From JAYOEY01 sp038120295 (GTDB lineage Bacteria; Pseudomonadota; Alphaproteobacteria; MPNO01; UBA2964), in assembly GCA_038120295.1 (NCBI GenBank), contig JAYOLL010000001.1:248001-312000 (forward strand): a DNA stretch of 64,000 nt. Direction: 5' to 3'. Shown piece after piece: positions 15,602 to 23,978 of the stretch; position 1 is the stretch's first letter, and every line of letters begins with the position of its first letter. A program made the translations under genes and the position numbers. Below the pieces are notes generated by a model. It searched no databases. It had not been told where the DNA came from and was given only the letters and a program-made list of their open reading frames with translations.

Positions 15602-17455
15602 TCAGGCTAGCGGCCAGACCCAGAGCAGCATCGGCGTTGCAACGGCGACAATCAGGATTTCGAGCGGTAGCCCCATGCGCCAGTAATCGCCGAACCGGTA
15701 GCCGCCCGGCCCCATGATCAGCGCGTTGTTCTGGTGTCCGATAGGGGTCAGGAAGGCGCAGGATGCGCCTATGGCGACCGCCATAAGAAAGCTGTCCGGA
15801 TTAACGTTCAGACGCCCGGCAATGTCGATCGCCACAGGCGCCATGACGACGGCGGTCGCGGCGTTATTGATAACGTCCGAGAGAGTCATGGTTAGGACCA
15901 GTACGACGACAAGCCCGACAACCGCCGGATAGCCTTCGAGCAGACCCGAAATCCCACTGGCCAGGATAGCTGTCGTTCCGGTGGCCTGCATGGCCTGCCC
16001 TATCGGGATCATGGCGCCCAGCAGCACAACAATGGACCAGTCGATATCGTCGTAAAGCTCCCGGACCGGGACGATGTTGGTCAGGACCATGCCGACGACT
16101 GCGACGCCCAGGGCGACCGCGAAGCCTGTTATTCCCATGGTGGCGGCAGCGATCGCCGCGCCGAACAGGCCGATGGAAAGCCAGGCGAGGTGGTAGCGGC
16201 TTCCGTGGATCGGCCGGGCGGCGAGGGGAAGACAGTGCAGGTCTGAAATAGCCAGATGGAGGCGGTCCGCGTCTCCCTCCAGCAGCAAAACGTCGCCGGG
16301 CTGGAATCGCAGCTGGTGCAGCCCTTCGTGCAACGACCGGCCCTGACGCGCTACGGCGAGCAGGTTGACGCCGAAATGACGGCGGAGGCGAAGGCTGGCC
16401 GGCGTCCGGCCCGCGATATGAGCATCGGGAGTCACCACAGCCTCTGCGACGGCGACGTCCGGTCCGCCGAACAGCCGGGGCTTTTCCACCTCGTCGTCTG
16501 CCAGCTCTTCCGTTGAAGCGGGGGAAACGTCTTCTTCTTTCTGTTCTTTTTCAGGTGCAGGCGGAGCGGGCGGACGCAGGTCCAGTTTGGAGAGTGCGGC
16601 ACTGATCGATTCCGATCCGGCGCGGACAAGGACCACGTCGCCCGCGCGTATCAGCGTCGTCCGTGCAGCGGGGTCCAGTCGGCGGTTTCCGCGCAGCACG
16701 CCCAGAACGACGGCGTCTATCTCCTGCATGGTTTCGTCCAGTTCGCGCAGTCTCTTGCCGATAAGCGCGTGTTCGTCCGGCACGCGGGCCTGCGCGATAT
16801 ACCCGTCGATATTCATCAGCTCTTCGCCCGACGGGGTTTCCTGTCGGCCCTTGGGGATCAGCCGCCAGCCGACGAGGGCGACGAACGCGATACCGGCAAG
16901 CGCGACCGCCCCGCCAACCGGAGAAAAATCAAACATGGAAAACGGTACGCCTGCGACGTCTTCCCGTATCGCGGCGATGATGATGTTGGGCGGCGTACCG
17001 ATCAGTGTCACCAGCCCGCCAAGGATTGACCCGTAGGCCAGAGGCATCAGCAGCAGCGACGCCGGCCTGTTTGTTTGCTTTGCCGACTGGATCGCCGCAG
17101 GCATCAGCATGGCCAGCGCGCCGACATTGTTCATGAAACCCGACAGGGCTCCGCCGACGCCCGACAGCAGCCCGACATGCGCGGTGGTCGTTTTTACAGG
17201 CGGCAGCAGGTTGCGGGCGATCATGTTGACCGCGCCTGAATTTACCAGTCCCCGGCTTGCAACCAGTACGAGCGCAACCGTCACGGTCGCTGCGCTCGCG
17301 AAACCGGAGAAGACGTTCTGTGTTTCTACCTGTCCGCCGAGGGCCGCGGCCAGAAGACCGAGCATTGCCACGATGTCGTGCCGCAGTTTTCCCCAGACGA
17401 AGAGCGCGAGAATGCCGGCGAGAATACCCAGGAGAAAGATCTGGTCGAATGTCAT
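15602..17455 (-). CDS. SLC13/DASS-type carrier with two RCK_C (TrkA-C) domains
   Basis: This 617-residue inner-membrane protein has hydrophobic blocks at 5-200 and 420-617, separated by a soluble region with two TrkA_C-like domains (about 215-300 and 335-415), linked by an acidic Glu/Pro-rich stretch. SLC13 repeat motifs are visible: FMNNVGALAMLMP, LIGTPPNI, and in the second half NNAATAVVMAP and TPIGHQNNALIMGPGGY. Proteins of this build are annotated as sodium-coupled sulfate, thiosulfate or dicarboxylate carriers, with the RCK_C part thought to sense a small ligand. It is monocistronic, divergent from the DksA-like gene at 17518. Confidence 0.88.
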   Translation of the reverse strand: MTFDQIFLLGILAGILALFVWGKLRHDIVAMLGLLAAALGGQVETQNVFSGFASAATVTVALVLVASRGLVNSGAVNMIARNLLPPVKTTTAHVGLLSGVGGALSGFMNNVGALAMLMPAAIQSAKQTNRPASLLLMPLAYGSILGGLVTLIGTPPNIIIAAIREDVAGVPFSMFDFSPVGGAVALAGIAFVALVGWRLIPKGRQETPSGEELMNIDGYIAQARVPDEHALIGKRLRELDETMQEIDAVVLGVLRGNRRLDPAARTTLIRAGDVVLVRAGSESISAALSKLDLRPPAPPAPEKEQKEEDVSPASTEELADDEVEKPRLFGGPDVAVAEAVVTPDAHIAGRTPASLRLRRHFGVNLLAVARQGRSLHEGLHQLRFQPGDVLLLEGDADRLHLAISDLHCLPLAARPIHGSRYHLAWLSIGLFGAAIAAATMGITGFAVALGVAVVGMVLTNIVPVRELYDDIDWSIVVLLGAMIPIGQAMQATGTTAILASGISGLLEGYPAVVGLVVVLVLTMTLSDVINNAATAVVMAPVAIDIAGRLNVNPDSFLMAVAIGASCAFLTPIGHQNNALIMGPGGYRFGDYWRMGLPLEILIVAVATPMLLWVWPLA

Positions 17456-17517
17456 CAGAAAATTCTAAGCTTTGTTTCCCGCGTGCGAAACCGCGCCGAG
17501 AATTGGAAGGGTGACGG

Positions 17518-17880
17518 ATGAACGATGCTCCCGGCATCGATACCTCCAGGATGAAGAGCGCGCTGGACAAGCGCGTGGCGGAGCTGGAGAGGCTTCTCGA
17601 GAGCTTCGCCGACACACGGACAGATACGGCGCTCGATCAGCAGAGAATCGGTCGACTGTCGCGCATGGACGCGATCCAGCAGCAGGCCATGGAAGATGAA
17701 ACGCACCGCCGGAGCGAGCGCGAGCTGGCGCTGTGCCGCGCGGCGCAAAAGCGCATTGCCGATGGCGACTACGGGTACTGTACTGCCTGCGAAGAACCGA
17801 TCGCGCCCAAACGGCTGGAAAACGACCCTTCCGCCATGCTGTGCATCGCCTGCGCCAGCAGGGCGGGGGCGGGTGGCTGA
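17518..17880 (+). CDS. DksA/TraR family C4 zinc-finger protein
   Basis: This 120-residue protein has an N-terminal coiled coil (about 12-80) and the C-terminal four-cysteine zinc finger CTAC (88, 91) and CIAC (109, 112) of the DksA/TraR family. DksA binds the RNA polymerase secondary channel with acidic residues at the coiled-coil tip; here the tip region is LSRMDAIQQQ, with a single Asp, so a TraR-like partial function is possible. It is shorter than E. coli DksA (151). It converges with the MFS gene; the two stops are six bases apart and sit on a small hairpin. It is the only transcription-related factor in the window. Confidence 0.85.
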   Translation: MNDAPGIDTSRMKSALDKRVAELERLLESFADTRTDTALDQQRIGRLSRMDAIQQQAMEDETHRRSERELALCRAAQKRIADGDYGYCTACEEPIAPKRLENDPSAMLCIACASRAGAGG

Positions 17881-17895
17881 CGGGTGTTACCCGTC
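17879..17895. terminator. Small hairpin at the convergent stops of the DksA-like and MFS genes
   Basis: GACGGGT and ACCCGTC form a 7-bp stem with a three-base loop, overlapping both stop codons; only CTTTA follows on the plus strand. It may act as a weak bidirectional end point. Confidence 0.3.
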
Positions 17896-19134
17896 CTTTA
17901 GTTCTTCGTCTGCCGGGGCGCGTGGGTCGAGTTCCGAAATAGCAGGCGTCGTGCGCGGTAAGGCGGCGAAGGAATTTTTTCGATCCGCGGGCACGGAATC
18001 CCGCTGGCGCATGCGCCATACACCGAATCCGACAGCAGCTGCGGCGACAATGCCTGTAAAGACGAACAGGCCGGATGCACCGGTCGCGGTCATTGCCGCT
18101 GAGCTTGCAACGGGTCCGACTGTCGCGCCCAGGCTGTAGGCAAGCAAAAGCCCGCTCACGACTCCGACGAAATCCGCATCCCGTGCAAAATCGCTGGCAT
18201 GCGTGACGGATAGCGGATAGAGCGCGAAGGCGACAGAACCGAACGCGGCAGATAGAAACAGGATCGCCCCCTCTGAACTTCTCGTCAGGATGACCATAGC
18301 TACGCTCACGAGAAGGATTCCTCCGCACACCCCGACGATGACGCGGCGGCGGTCCATGCGGTCCGAGAGCACCCCTAAGGGCCACTGCATCCCGAGCCCG
18401 CCTATGATCGCGACGGACATGAAGCGCGCAGTGGCGTCGATATCCAGCCCGGCAAGAGGCGCGTAGGCAGGGCCCATCCCGTAGAACGCACCCAGAATGA
18501 GGCCGCTGGCGAAAGAGCCGACCACGCCGAGCGGCGACAGCCGGTAAAGGTCGCGAATTTTCATCCTGCTTGGCAAAGGCGGCTTCGGTTGCGGTTGTCG
18601 TGTCAACGCAATCGGAACCGCTCCGATCGAGGCGATTGCGGAAACGATGGCGAACAGAACGAATGTGTCCGGCGGAGTCGCGAGCAGCAGGAACTGACCG
18701 AACGCCTGCGCCAGGTAAATAAGGATCATGTAGAGCGACATGATCCTGCCCCTTGTGTCGTTGGTGGCGCGCTCGTTAAGCCAGGATTCCGTGCACAGGA
18801 ACAGGCCTGCCATGCAGGCGCCTTCAAGAAATCGCAGGATTCCCCAGAAAACCGGATCGAAATAAAGGGCGTGGAGTAACGACGCCGCCGAATAGATCGA
18901 GGCGAAGGCGGTGAAGGACCGAATGTGGCCAACGGTGGCGATCAGAGTGCTGCCCCTGATCGCGCCGACAGCGAGGCCGCCGAAATAGGCCGCCATTACC
19001 GCGCCAGTCGCCAATGTCGGAATTTCCGCCAGCGTCATCCGTACGCCCAGCAATGTCCCGAGCAGCCCGTTGCCAAGCATGATCAGGGAGATGCCCAGGA
19101 GGAGGGATGAAATGGCGATGGCAGTATGACGCAT
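17887..19134 (-). CDS. MFS transporter (YcaD-like)
   Basis: The 415-residue protein has about twelve predicted membrane helices. It shows MFS loop motifs such as SDRMDRRRVIVG between helices 8 and 9 and the TESWLNERATNDTRGRIMS segment characteristic of the YcaD/COG0477 subgroup, whose substrates are unknown. The last 45 residues are a charged cytoplasmic tail. Start ATG 19134 directly precedes the first helix. It lies downstream of typA on the same strand, with an 81-base gap, and may be read as part of that transcript. Confidence 0.87.
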   Translation of the reverse strand: MRHTAIAISSLLLGISLIMLGNGLLGTLLGVRMTLAEIPTLATGAVMAAYFGGLAVGAIRGSTLIATVGHIRSFTAFASIYSAASLLHALYFDPVFWGILRFLEGACMAGLFLCTESWLNERATNDTRGRIMSLYMILIYLAQAFGQFLLLATPPDTFVLFAIVSAIASIGAVPIALTRQPQPKPPLPSRMKIRDLYRLSPLGVVGSFASGLILGAFYGMGPAYAPLAGLDIDATARFMSVAIIGGLGMQWPLGVLSDRMDRRRVIVGVCGGILLVSVAMVILTRSSEGAILFLSAAFGSVAFALYPLSVTHASDFARDADFVGVVSGLLLAYSLGATVGPVASSAAMTATGASGLFVFTGIVAAAAVGFGVWRMRQRDSVPADRKNSFAALPRTTPAISELDPRAPADEELKDG

Positions 19135-19215
19135 CAGAAGTACTGCGGTCAGGGCGCCAGCGGGCTGGTCAGGTCGACCTGCTCGGATCGGCGAATGTCA
19201 GCTCCCGGGCGCCCG

Positions 19216-21051
19216 TCAGGCGACTTCGGGGGCCTGTCTGGAACGCCGCTTGCGTTCGACCGGGTCGAGATAGCGCTTTCGCAGCCGGATCGATTTAGGC
19301 GTCACCTCGACAAGCTCGTCATCGTCGATATAGGCGATGGCGCGCTCCAGCCCCAATTTGAGCGGCGGTGTCAGGAGAATAGCGTCGTCGCTGCCGGAGG
19401 CGCGGATATTGGTCAGCTGCTTGGTTTTGAGCGGGTTGGCGTCGATGTCCTGGCCCTTGTTGTGCTCGCCAATCAACATGCCGCAATAGACCTTTTCGCC
19501 CGGGCCGATCATCAGTGGCCCCCGTTCTTCCAGGTTCCACAGCGCGTATGCGACTGCGTTGCCCTGCTGGGTCGAGATGATGACCCCCTGACGTCGCCCT
19601 TCGATGGCGCCGCGGTCCGGCGCGTACTCGTGGAAAATCCGGTGCATCACGCCGGTTCCCCGCGTGTCGGTCAGGAATTCGCCATGATAGCCGATGAGCG
19701 CGCGCGAAGGCGCATGAAACACCAGACGCTGCTTGCCGCCGCCCGATGGGCGCATTTCCAGCAACTCGCTGCGACGCGCCGAAAGTTTTTCGACGACCAC
19801 GCCGGAAAATTCCTCGTCAACGTCGATCACGACCTCTTCGATCGGTTCCGTACGCTTGCCGGTCTCCGGGTCCGTCTGAAACACTACGCGCGGACGGCTG
19901 ATTGACATTTCGTAGCCTTCGCGGCGCATGGTTTCGATCAGTACGCCGATCTGCAGCTCGCCGCGTCCGGCGACCTCGTACCCGTCGTCGTTTTCAGTGA
20001 CCTGAATGGCGACATTGCCTTCAGCCTCGCGCATCAGTCGATCGCGTATCATGCGCGACGTGACCTTGTCGCCTTCCTGGCCGGCATAGGGAGAATCGTT
20101 CACCGAGAAGGTGACGGCGAGTGTCGGCGGATCGATGGGGCGAGCCTCAATGGGGGCTTCCGAGCCCGGCGCACAGATCGTGTCGGCCACCGTCGTTTTC
20201 TGGAAGCCGGACAGGGCGACAATGTCGCCGGCGGCGGCTTCTTCCAGCGGTACGCGTTCCAGACCGCGGAAGGCGAGAATCTTGGTGACCCGGATTCTCT
20301 CGACCGGCTTGCCCTCGCGCGTGACGGCAGAGATAGTCTCGTTGGGACGAATTTTGCCGGAGGCGATGCGACCGGTCAGCAGGCGTCCGATATAGGGATC
20401 TGCTTCGAGCGTGGTCGCCAGCATGCGGAATGGCGCATCCGCGTCGACCGCCGGTGGCTCGACATGGCTTGCGATCAGTTCGAACAGGGGGGTCAGGCTG
20501 TCCTTGGGTCCTTCCGGCTCTTCCGCCGCCCAGCCTTCCTTGGAGGACGCGTAAAGCGTCGGGAAATCGAGCTGCTCGTCATTGGCGTCGAGCGCTGCGA
20601 AAAGGTCGAAAATCTCGTCCAGCACCTCGTCAGCGCGGGCATCCGGGCGGTCAACCTTGTTGATCACGACGATGGGGTGAAGCCCCTGCGCCAGCACCTT
20701 CGACAGTACGAACTTGGTCTGCGGCATTGGCCCTTCGGCCGCGTCTACGAGAAGGACGCAGCCGTCGACCATGGAGAGTACACGCTCTACCTCGCCGCCG
20801 AAATCGGCATGGCCCGGCGTGTCGACGATATTGACCCGGATGCCGTTCCATTCGACAGAGGTACATTTGGCGAGGATGGTGATACCGCGCTCGCGTTCCA
20901 GGTCGCCCGTATCCAGCGCCTGCGATTGTACAGACTGGTTGTCGCGAAACATGCCTGACTGCCGCATCAGGCAGTCGACCAGCGTGGTCTTGCCATGATC
21001 GACATGGGCGACGATCGCGATATTCCTGAGGGAAGCGGCGCTGTTTGTCAT
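19216..21051 (-). CDS. typA: Ribosome-associated GTPase TypA/BipA
   Basis: The 611-residue translational GTPase is the usual BipA length. G1 is AHVDHGKTT, switch II DTPGHADFGGEV, G4 NKVDRP; after the G domain come the domain II beta barrel, the EF-G-like domains III and V (GRGELQIGVLIETMRREG) and the BipA-specific C-terminal domain (ARGTGVMHRIFHEY, EHNKGQDIDANPLK). ATG 21051 starts MTNSAASLRNIAIV; an upstream in-frame start would add 21 residues unlike the family. BipA binds the ribosome like EF-G and helps 50S assembly and stress adaptation. prfC lies just upstream on the same strand. Confidence 0.97.
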   Translation of the reverse strand: MTNSAASLRNIAIVAHVDHGKTTLVDCLMRQSGMFRDNQSVQSQALDTGDLERERGITILAKCTSVEWNGIRVNIVDTPGHADFGGEVERVLSMVDGCVLLVDAAEGPMPQTKFVLSKVLAQGLHPIVVINKVDRPDARADEVLDEIFDLFAALDANDEQLDFPTLYASSKEGWAAEEPEGPKDSLTPLFELIASHVEPPAVDADAPFRMLATTLEADPYIGRLLTGRIASGKIRPNETISAVTREGKPVERIRVTKILAFRGLERVPLEEAAAGDIVALSGFQKTTVADTICAPGSEAPIEARPIDPPTLAVTFSVNDSPYAGQEGDKVTSRMIRDRLMREAEGNVAIQVTENDDGYEVAGRGELQIGVLIETMRREGYEMSISRPRVVFQTDPETGKRTEPIEEVVIDVDEEFSGVVVEKLSARRSELLEMRPSGGGKQRLVFHAPSRALIGYHGEFLTDTRGTGVMHRIFHEYAPDRGAIEGRRQGVIISTQQGNAVAYALWNLEERGPLMIGPGEKVYCGMLIGEHNKGQDIDANPLKTKQLTNIRASGSDDAILLTPPLKLGLERAIAYIDDDELVEVTPKSIRLRKRYLDPVERKRRSRQAPEVA

Positions 21052-21139
21052 TTTTTTCCGGAAATTCGGGGGCTTCGGTGCGCCCGATATAGAGGGTTCC
21101 CCGCGTCGGTTCAATCAAAACCGGCTGATGCGGAAACTG

Positions 21140-22729
21140 TCACGCGAGCTGTTCCTTGACCCTGAGAAGCTCGATGCTCGGCCAGTCCTGGCCGGCGCGG
21201 TCGAGATGCCATGCGTTGCGGGCCAGGAACACCGGATCGCCGCGGTGATCGTCAGCGATATCGCCCGAATTGCCGTCAACGAATTTCTTGATTTCGGCGT
21301 CGTCTCCGCCAAGCCAGCGCGCCGTCATCAGGCTGGTCGGTTCGAACCGGACCGGTACGTCGTACTCCGTACGGATGCGGTCTGCCAGAACCTCGAACTG
21401 GAGCGCGCCGACGACGCCGACGATCCAGTCTGTGCCGATACGCGGTTTGAATACGCGGGCGACGCCTTCCTCGGCGAGTTGTTGCAGCGCGCGGCCAAGA
21501 TGCTTGGCGCGCATCGGATCGGTGGGGCGTACTGCCTGAAGATGCTCCGGCGCGAAGCTTGGAATTCCGGTAAAGCTGAGTGACTCGCCCTCGGTCAGAG
21601 CATCGCCGATATGCAGATTGCCATGGTTCGGAATGCCGATGATATCGCCGGCCCAGGCTTCCTCCGCCAGCTCGCGGTCGCGGGCGAGGAACAGCACCGG
21701 GTTATGCAGTGCGATCTGCTTGTCGGTGCGAACATGCTTCAGCTTCATGCCGCGCTTGAAATGGCCCGAACACAGCCGGAAAAACGCAATCCGGTCTCGG
21801 TGCTTGGGGTCCATGTTGGCCTGGATCTTGAAAACGAACCCCGCGACCTTGTCCTCCGCCGGCTCAACGGCGCGCTCGACGGTCGCTTGCGGTTGCGGTA
21901 CCGGCGCGTTGGTCACCAGCCCGTCCATCAGCTCCGCCACGCCGAACGCGTTGATGGCGCTGCCGAAATAGACCGGCGTCAGATTTCCTTCCAGATAGGC
22001 CTCTCGGTCGAAGGGCGGACACAGTCCGCGCGCCATCTCCACCTGTTCGCGAAGTTCGGCGACGGCGTGGGCAGGCAGCAGCTCGTCCAGTTTGGGATCG
22101 TCGAGTCCGGAGCAGGTTTCTACCTGATGCGGTTTCTCGCCCCGCGCGCCCCGGTCCACCAGCACCAGCTGGTCGCGCAACAAATCGTAACAGCCGAGAA
22201 AGCCGCGCCCCATCCCGATCGGCCAGCTGGCCGGGGTCACCTCGATCTGCAGCGTCTGTTCGATCTCGTCGAGCAGATCGAACGGGTCCTGCGCCTCGCG
22301 GTCCATCTTGTTGATGAAGGTGGTGATCGGCATGTCGCGAAGGCGGCAGACCTCGAACAGCTTTCGGGTCTGCGGCTCGATGCCGCGGGCCGCATCGATC
22401 ACCATCACCGCGGAATCGACCGCCGACAGCACGCGATAGGTATCTTCCGAGAAATCCTCATGGCCCGGCGTATCGAGCAGGTTGAACGTCTTGTCCGCAT
22501 ACTCGAACGTCATCACAGACGCCGTGACGGAAATGCCGCGCTCACGCTCCACCTTCATCCAGTCAGATCGCGCGCGCCGCTGCTCGCCTCGCGCCTTGAC
22601 TGCTCCGGCAAGCTGGATCGCGCCGCCGAACAGCAACAGCTTCTCGGTCAGCGTCGTCTTGCCCGCGTCGGGGTGCGAGATAATCGCGAAAGTCCGTCGG
22701 CGGGCGATTTCTGAGGGCAGGGTTTCCAT
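21140..22729 (-). CDS. prfC: Peptide chain release factor 3 (RF3 GTPase)
   Basis: The 529-residue product equals the classical RF3 length. Motifs: G1 SHPDAGKTT, the RF3-specific SDWMKVERERGISV, switch II DTPGHEDFSEDTYR, G4 NKMDREAQDP. The C-terminal RF3 domain runs to the end (GALQFEVLADRIRTEY). ATG 22729 is selected because it gives the standard METLPSEIARRRTFAIISHPD start. RF3 recycles RF1/RF2 from the ribosome after termination. It is placed 88 bases upstream of typA, both on the minus strand, forming a small translation-factor block, and is divergent from the TRAP transporter. Confidence 0.97.
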   Translation of the reverse strand: METLPSEIARRRTFAIISHPDAGKTTLTEKLLLFGGAIQLAGAVKARGEQRRARSDWMKVERERGISVTASVMTFEYADKTFNLLDTPGHEDFSEDTYRVLSAVDSAVMVIDAARGIEPQTRKLFEVCRLRDMPITTFINKMDREAQDPFDLLDEIEQTLQIEVTPASWPIGMGRGFLGCYDLLRDQLVLVDRGARGEKPHQVETCSGLDDPKLDELLPAHAVAELREQVEMARGLCPPFDREAYLEGNLTPVYFGSAINAFGVAELMDGLVTNAPVPQPQATVERAVEPAEDKVAGFVFKIQANMDPKHRDRIAFFRLCSGHFKRGMKLKHVRTDKQIALHNPVLFLARDRELAEEAWAGDIIGIPNHGNLHIGDALTEGESLSFTGIPSFAPEHLQAVRPTDPMRAKHLGRALQQLAEEGVARVFKPRIGTDWIVGVVGALQFEVLADRIRTEYDVPVRFEPTSLMTARWLGGDDAEIKKFVDGNSGDIADDHRGDPVFLARNAWHLDRAGQDWPSIELLRVKEQLA

Positions 22730-22905
22730 GGGTGGCGGGTATGTGGCACCGGCGGTCCGGCGCGTCAAGGATCGATCGGTTTGCGCGCTGGCATCCCTTG
22801 CGGGGCGTTCGATTTGACCCTACGCTTTTGGGGGCATGGCGGCGATAACAATCACGACCCGCCGGCGCAGTCTTCACGGGCTCATATTTCAGGGAGAAAC
22901 AGACC

Positions 22906-23886
22906 ATGAAAGCGACAGTCTTCACGTTATCCGCGCTTGCCGGAGCGGCCACGCTGGCGATAGCCGTCACATCCGGCGCCGCGTTGGCGCAGTCGAAACC
23001 CGATATCCGGATTTCCACCGGGCGTCAGGGCGGCGCGTACTACAACATGGCGGCGGTTGTCGCCGATGCGCTTTACCGTAGCGGCAAGGTGAACTCGGCA
23101 ACGGCGGAATCGTCCTCGGGCGGTCCGGAAAACATGCGTCTCCTGACCAAGGGCACGGTGCAGATCGGCGCGACCGACATGGTCTGGTCGGTCAAGGCGC
23201 GCAACGGCGAGAAGCCGTACACGCAGAAGCACGATATCTACACCGTCGCGCCGCTCGGCCAGTGGCCACTGTTCTTCGTGACCCCTGCCGACTCCAAGAT
23301 CAAGACCATCGCTGATCTCAAGGGGCGGCGAGTCGCCGTCGGCGCGCGCGGCAGCGGAATGGAAAACCACACGCGCCTGATCCTCGGCGCGGCTGGCATG
23401 ACGTTCGACGACATCAAGCCGATCTATCTTTCCTTCCGGCCGGGCGCCCGCGCGGTGAAGGATGGCAAGGCGGAAGCGCAGTTCCAGTGCTGTGTGCCGA
23501 ATCCGGCGCTGACCGAACTCAGCGAGCTATCCAAGGTTCGCGGGGTCGAACTGGGTTCGGCCAAGGCGAAAATCCTGGCGCTGCCGGTCTATGGCGAGAT
23601 GACGCTGAAGAAGGGGGCGTTCAAGGGACAGCCAGCCGATATTCCGGCGATCGCCGACGTGAACGCCTGGTATGCGCACAAGAGCCTGCCGGACGATGTC
23701 GCCTATCTCTACGCGAAGACCATCATCGACAACTACAAGACCTTCGCGAAGAAGATGCCGCAATTCGCTACCGTGGGCGACATTCACGCCCAGGTGAAGA
23801 CGAAGGGCATCAAGGCGCTTGAAATCGGCGCGCCCCTGCATCCCGGTGCGATGAAGGCATACAAGGAAGCAGGCATCCTGAAGTAG
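22906..23886 (+). CDS. TAXI-type TRAP transporter solute-binding protein
   Basis: The 326-residue protein begins with a Sec signal peptide (cleavage near ALA-QS, residue 28) and has the TAXI family body: ISTGRQGGAYYNMAAVVADAL, SSGGPENMRLLTKGTVQIGATD, and the GRRVAVGARGSGMENHTRLIL lobe. TAXI proteins capture organic acids such as glutamate or 2-oxoglutarate in the periplasm and deliver them to a fused DctQM permease, which follows here. A GGAGA site precedes the ATG. A stem-loop separates it from the permease gene. Confidence 0.93.
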   Translation: MKATVFTLSALAGAATLAIAVTSGAALAQSKPDIRISTGRQGGAYYNMAAVVADALYRSGKVNSATAESSSGGPENMRLLTKGTVQIGATDMVWSVKARNGEKPYTQKHDIYTVAPLGQWPLFFVTPADSKIKTIADLKGRRVAVGARGSGMENHTRLILGAAGMTFDDIKPIYLSFRPGARAVKDGKAEAQFQCCVPNPALTELSELSKVRGVELGSAKAKILALPVYGEMTLKKGAFKGQPADIPAIADVNAWYAHKSLPDDVAYLYAKTIIDNYKTFAKKMPQFATVGDIHAQVKTKGIKALEIGAPLHPGAMKAYKEAGILK

Positions 23887-23901
23887 AAAGTGAGGATGCT
23901 C

Positions 23902-23947
23902 CCCTCCCTGGCCCTCGCCCGCATACCGAGACGGGCCAGTAGGAGGG
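23902..23947 (+). promoter_or_regulatory. Stem-loop between TRAP binding-protein and permease genes
   Basis: CCCTCC-CTGGCCC (23902-23914) pairs with GGGCCAG-GGAGGG (23933-23939 and 23942-23947) with a two-base bulge and an 18-base loop. It begins 15 bases after the binding-protein stop and lacks a T-tract. Such elements commonly protect the upstream message and keep binding protein in excess over permease; that role is inferred. Confidence 0.6.
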
Positions 23948-23978
23948 CGATGGAATCCACGGAAATTTTGCGCGCGCC

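Noticed and set aside
21052..21114. Longer N-terminus for typA (and likewise for prfC, 22730-22768)
   Set aside because: The added residues are unlike the conserved families, whose standard lengths are reached from the chosen ATGs.
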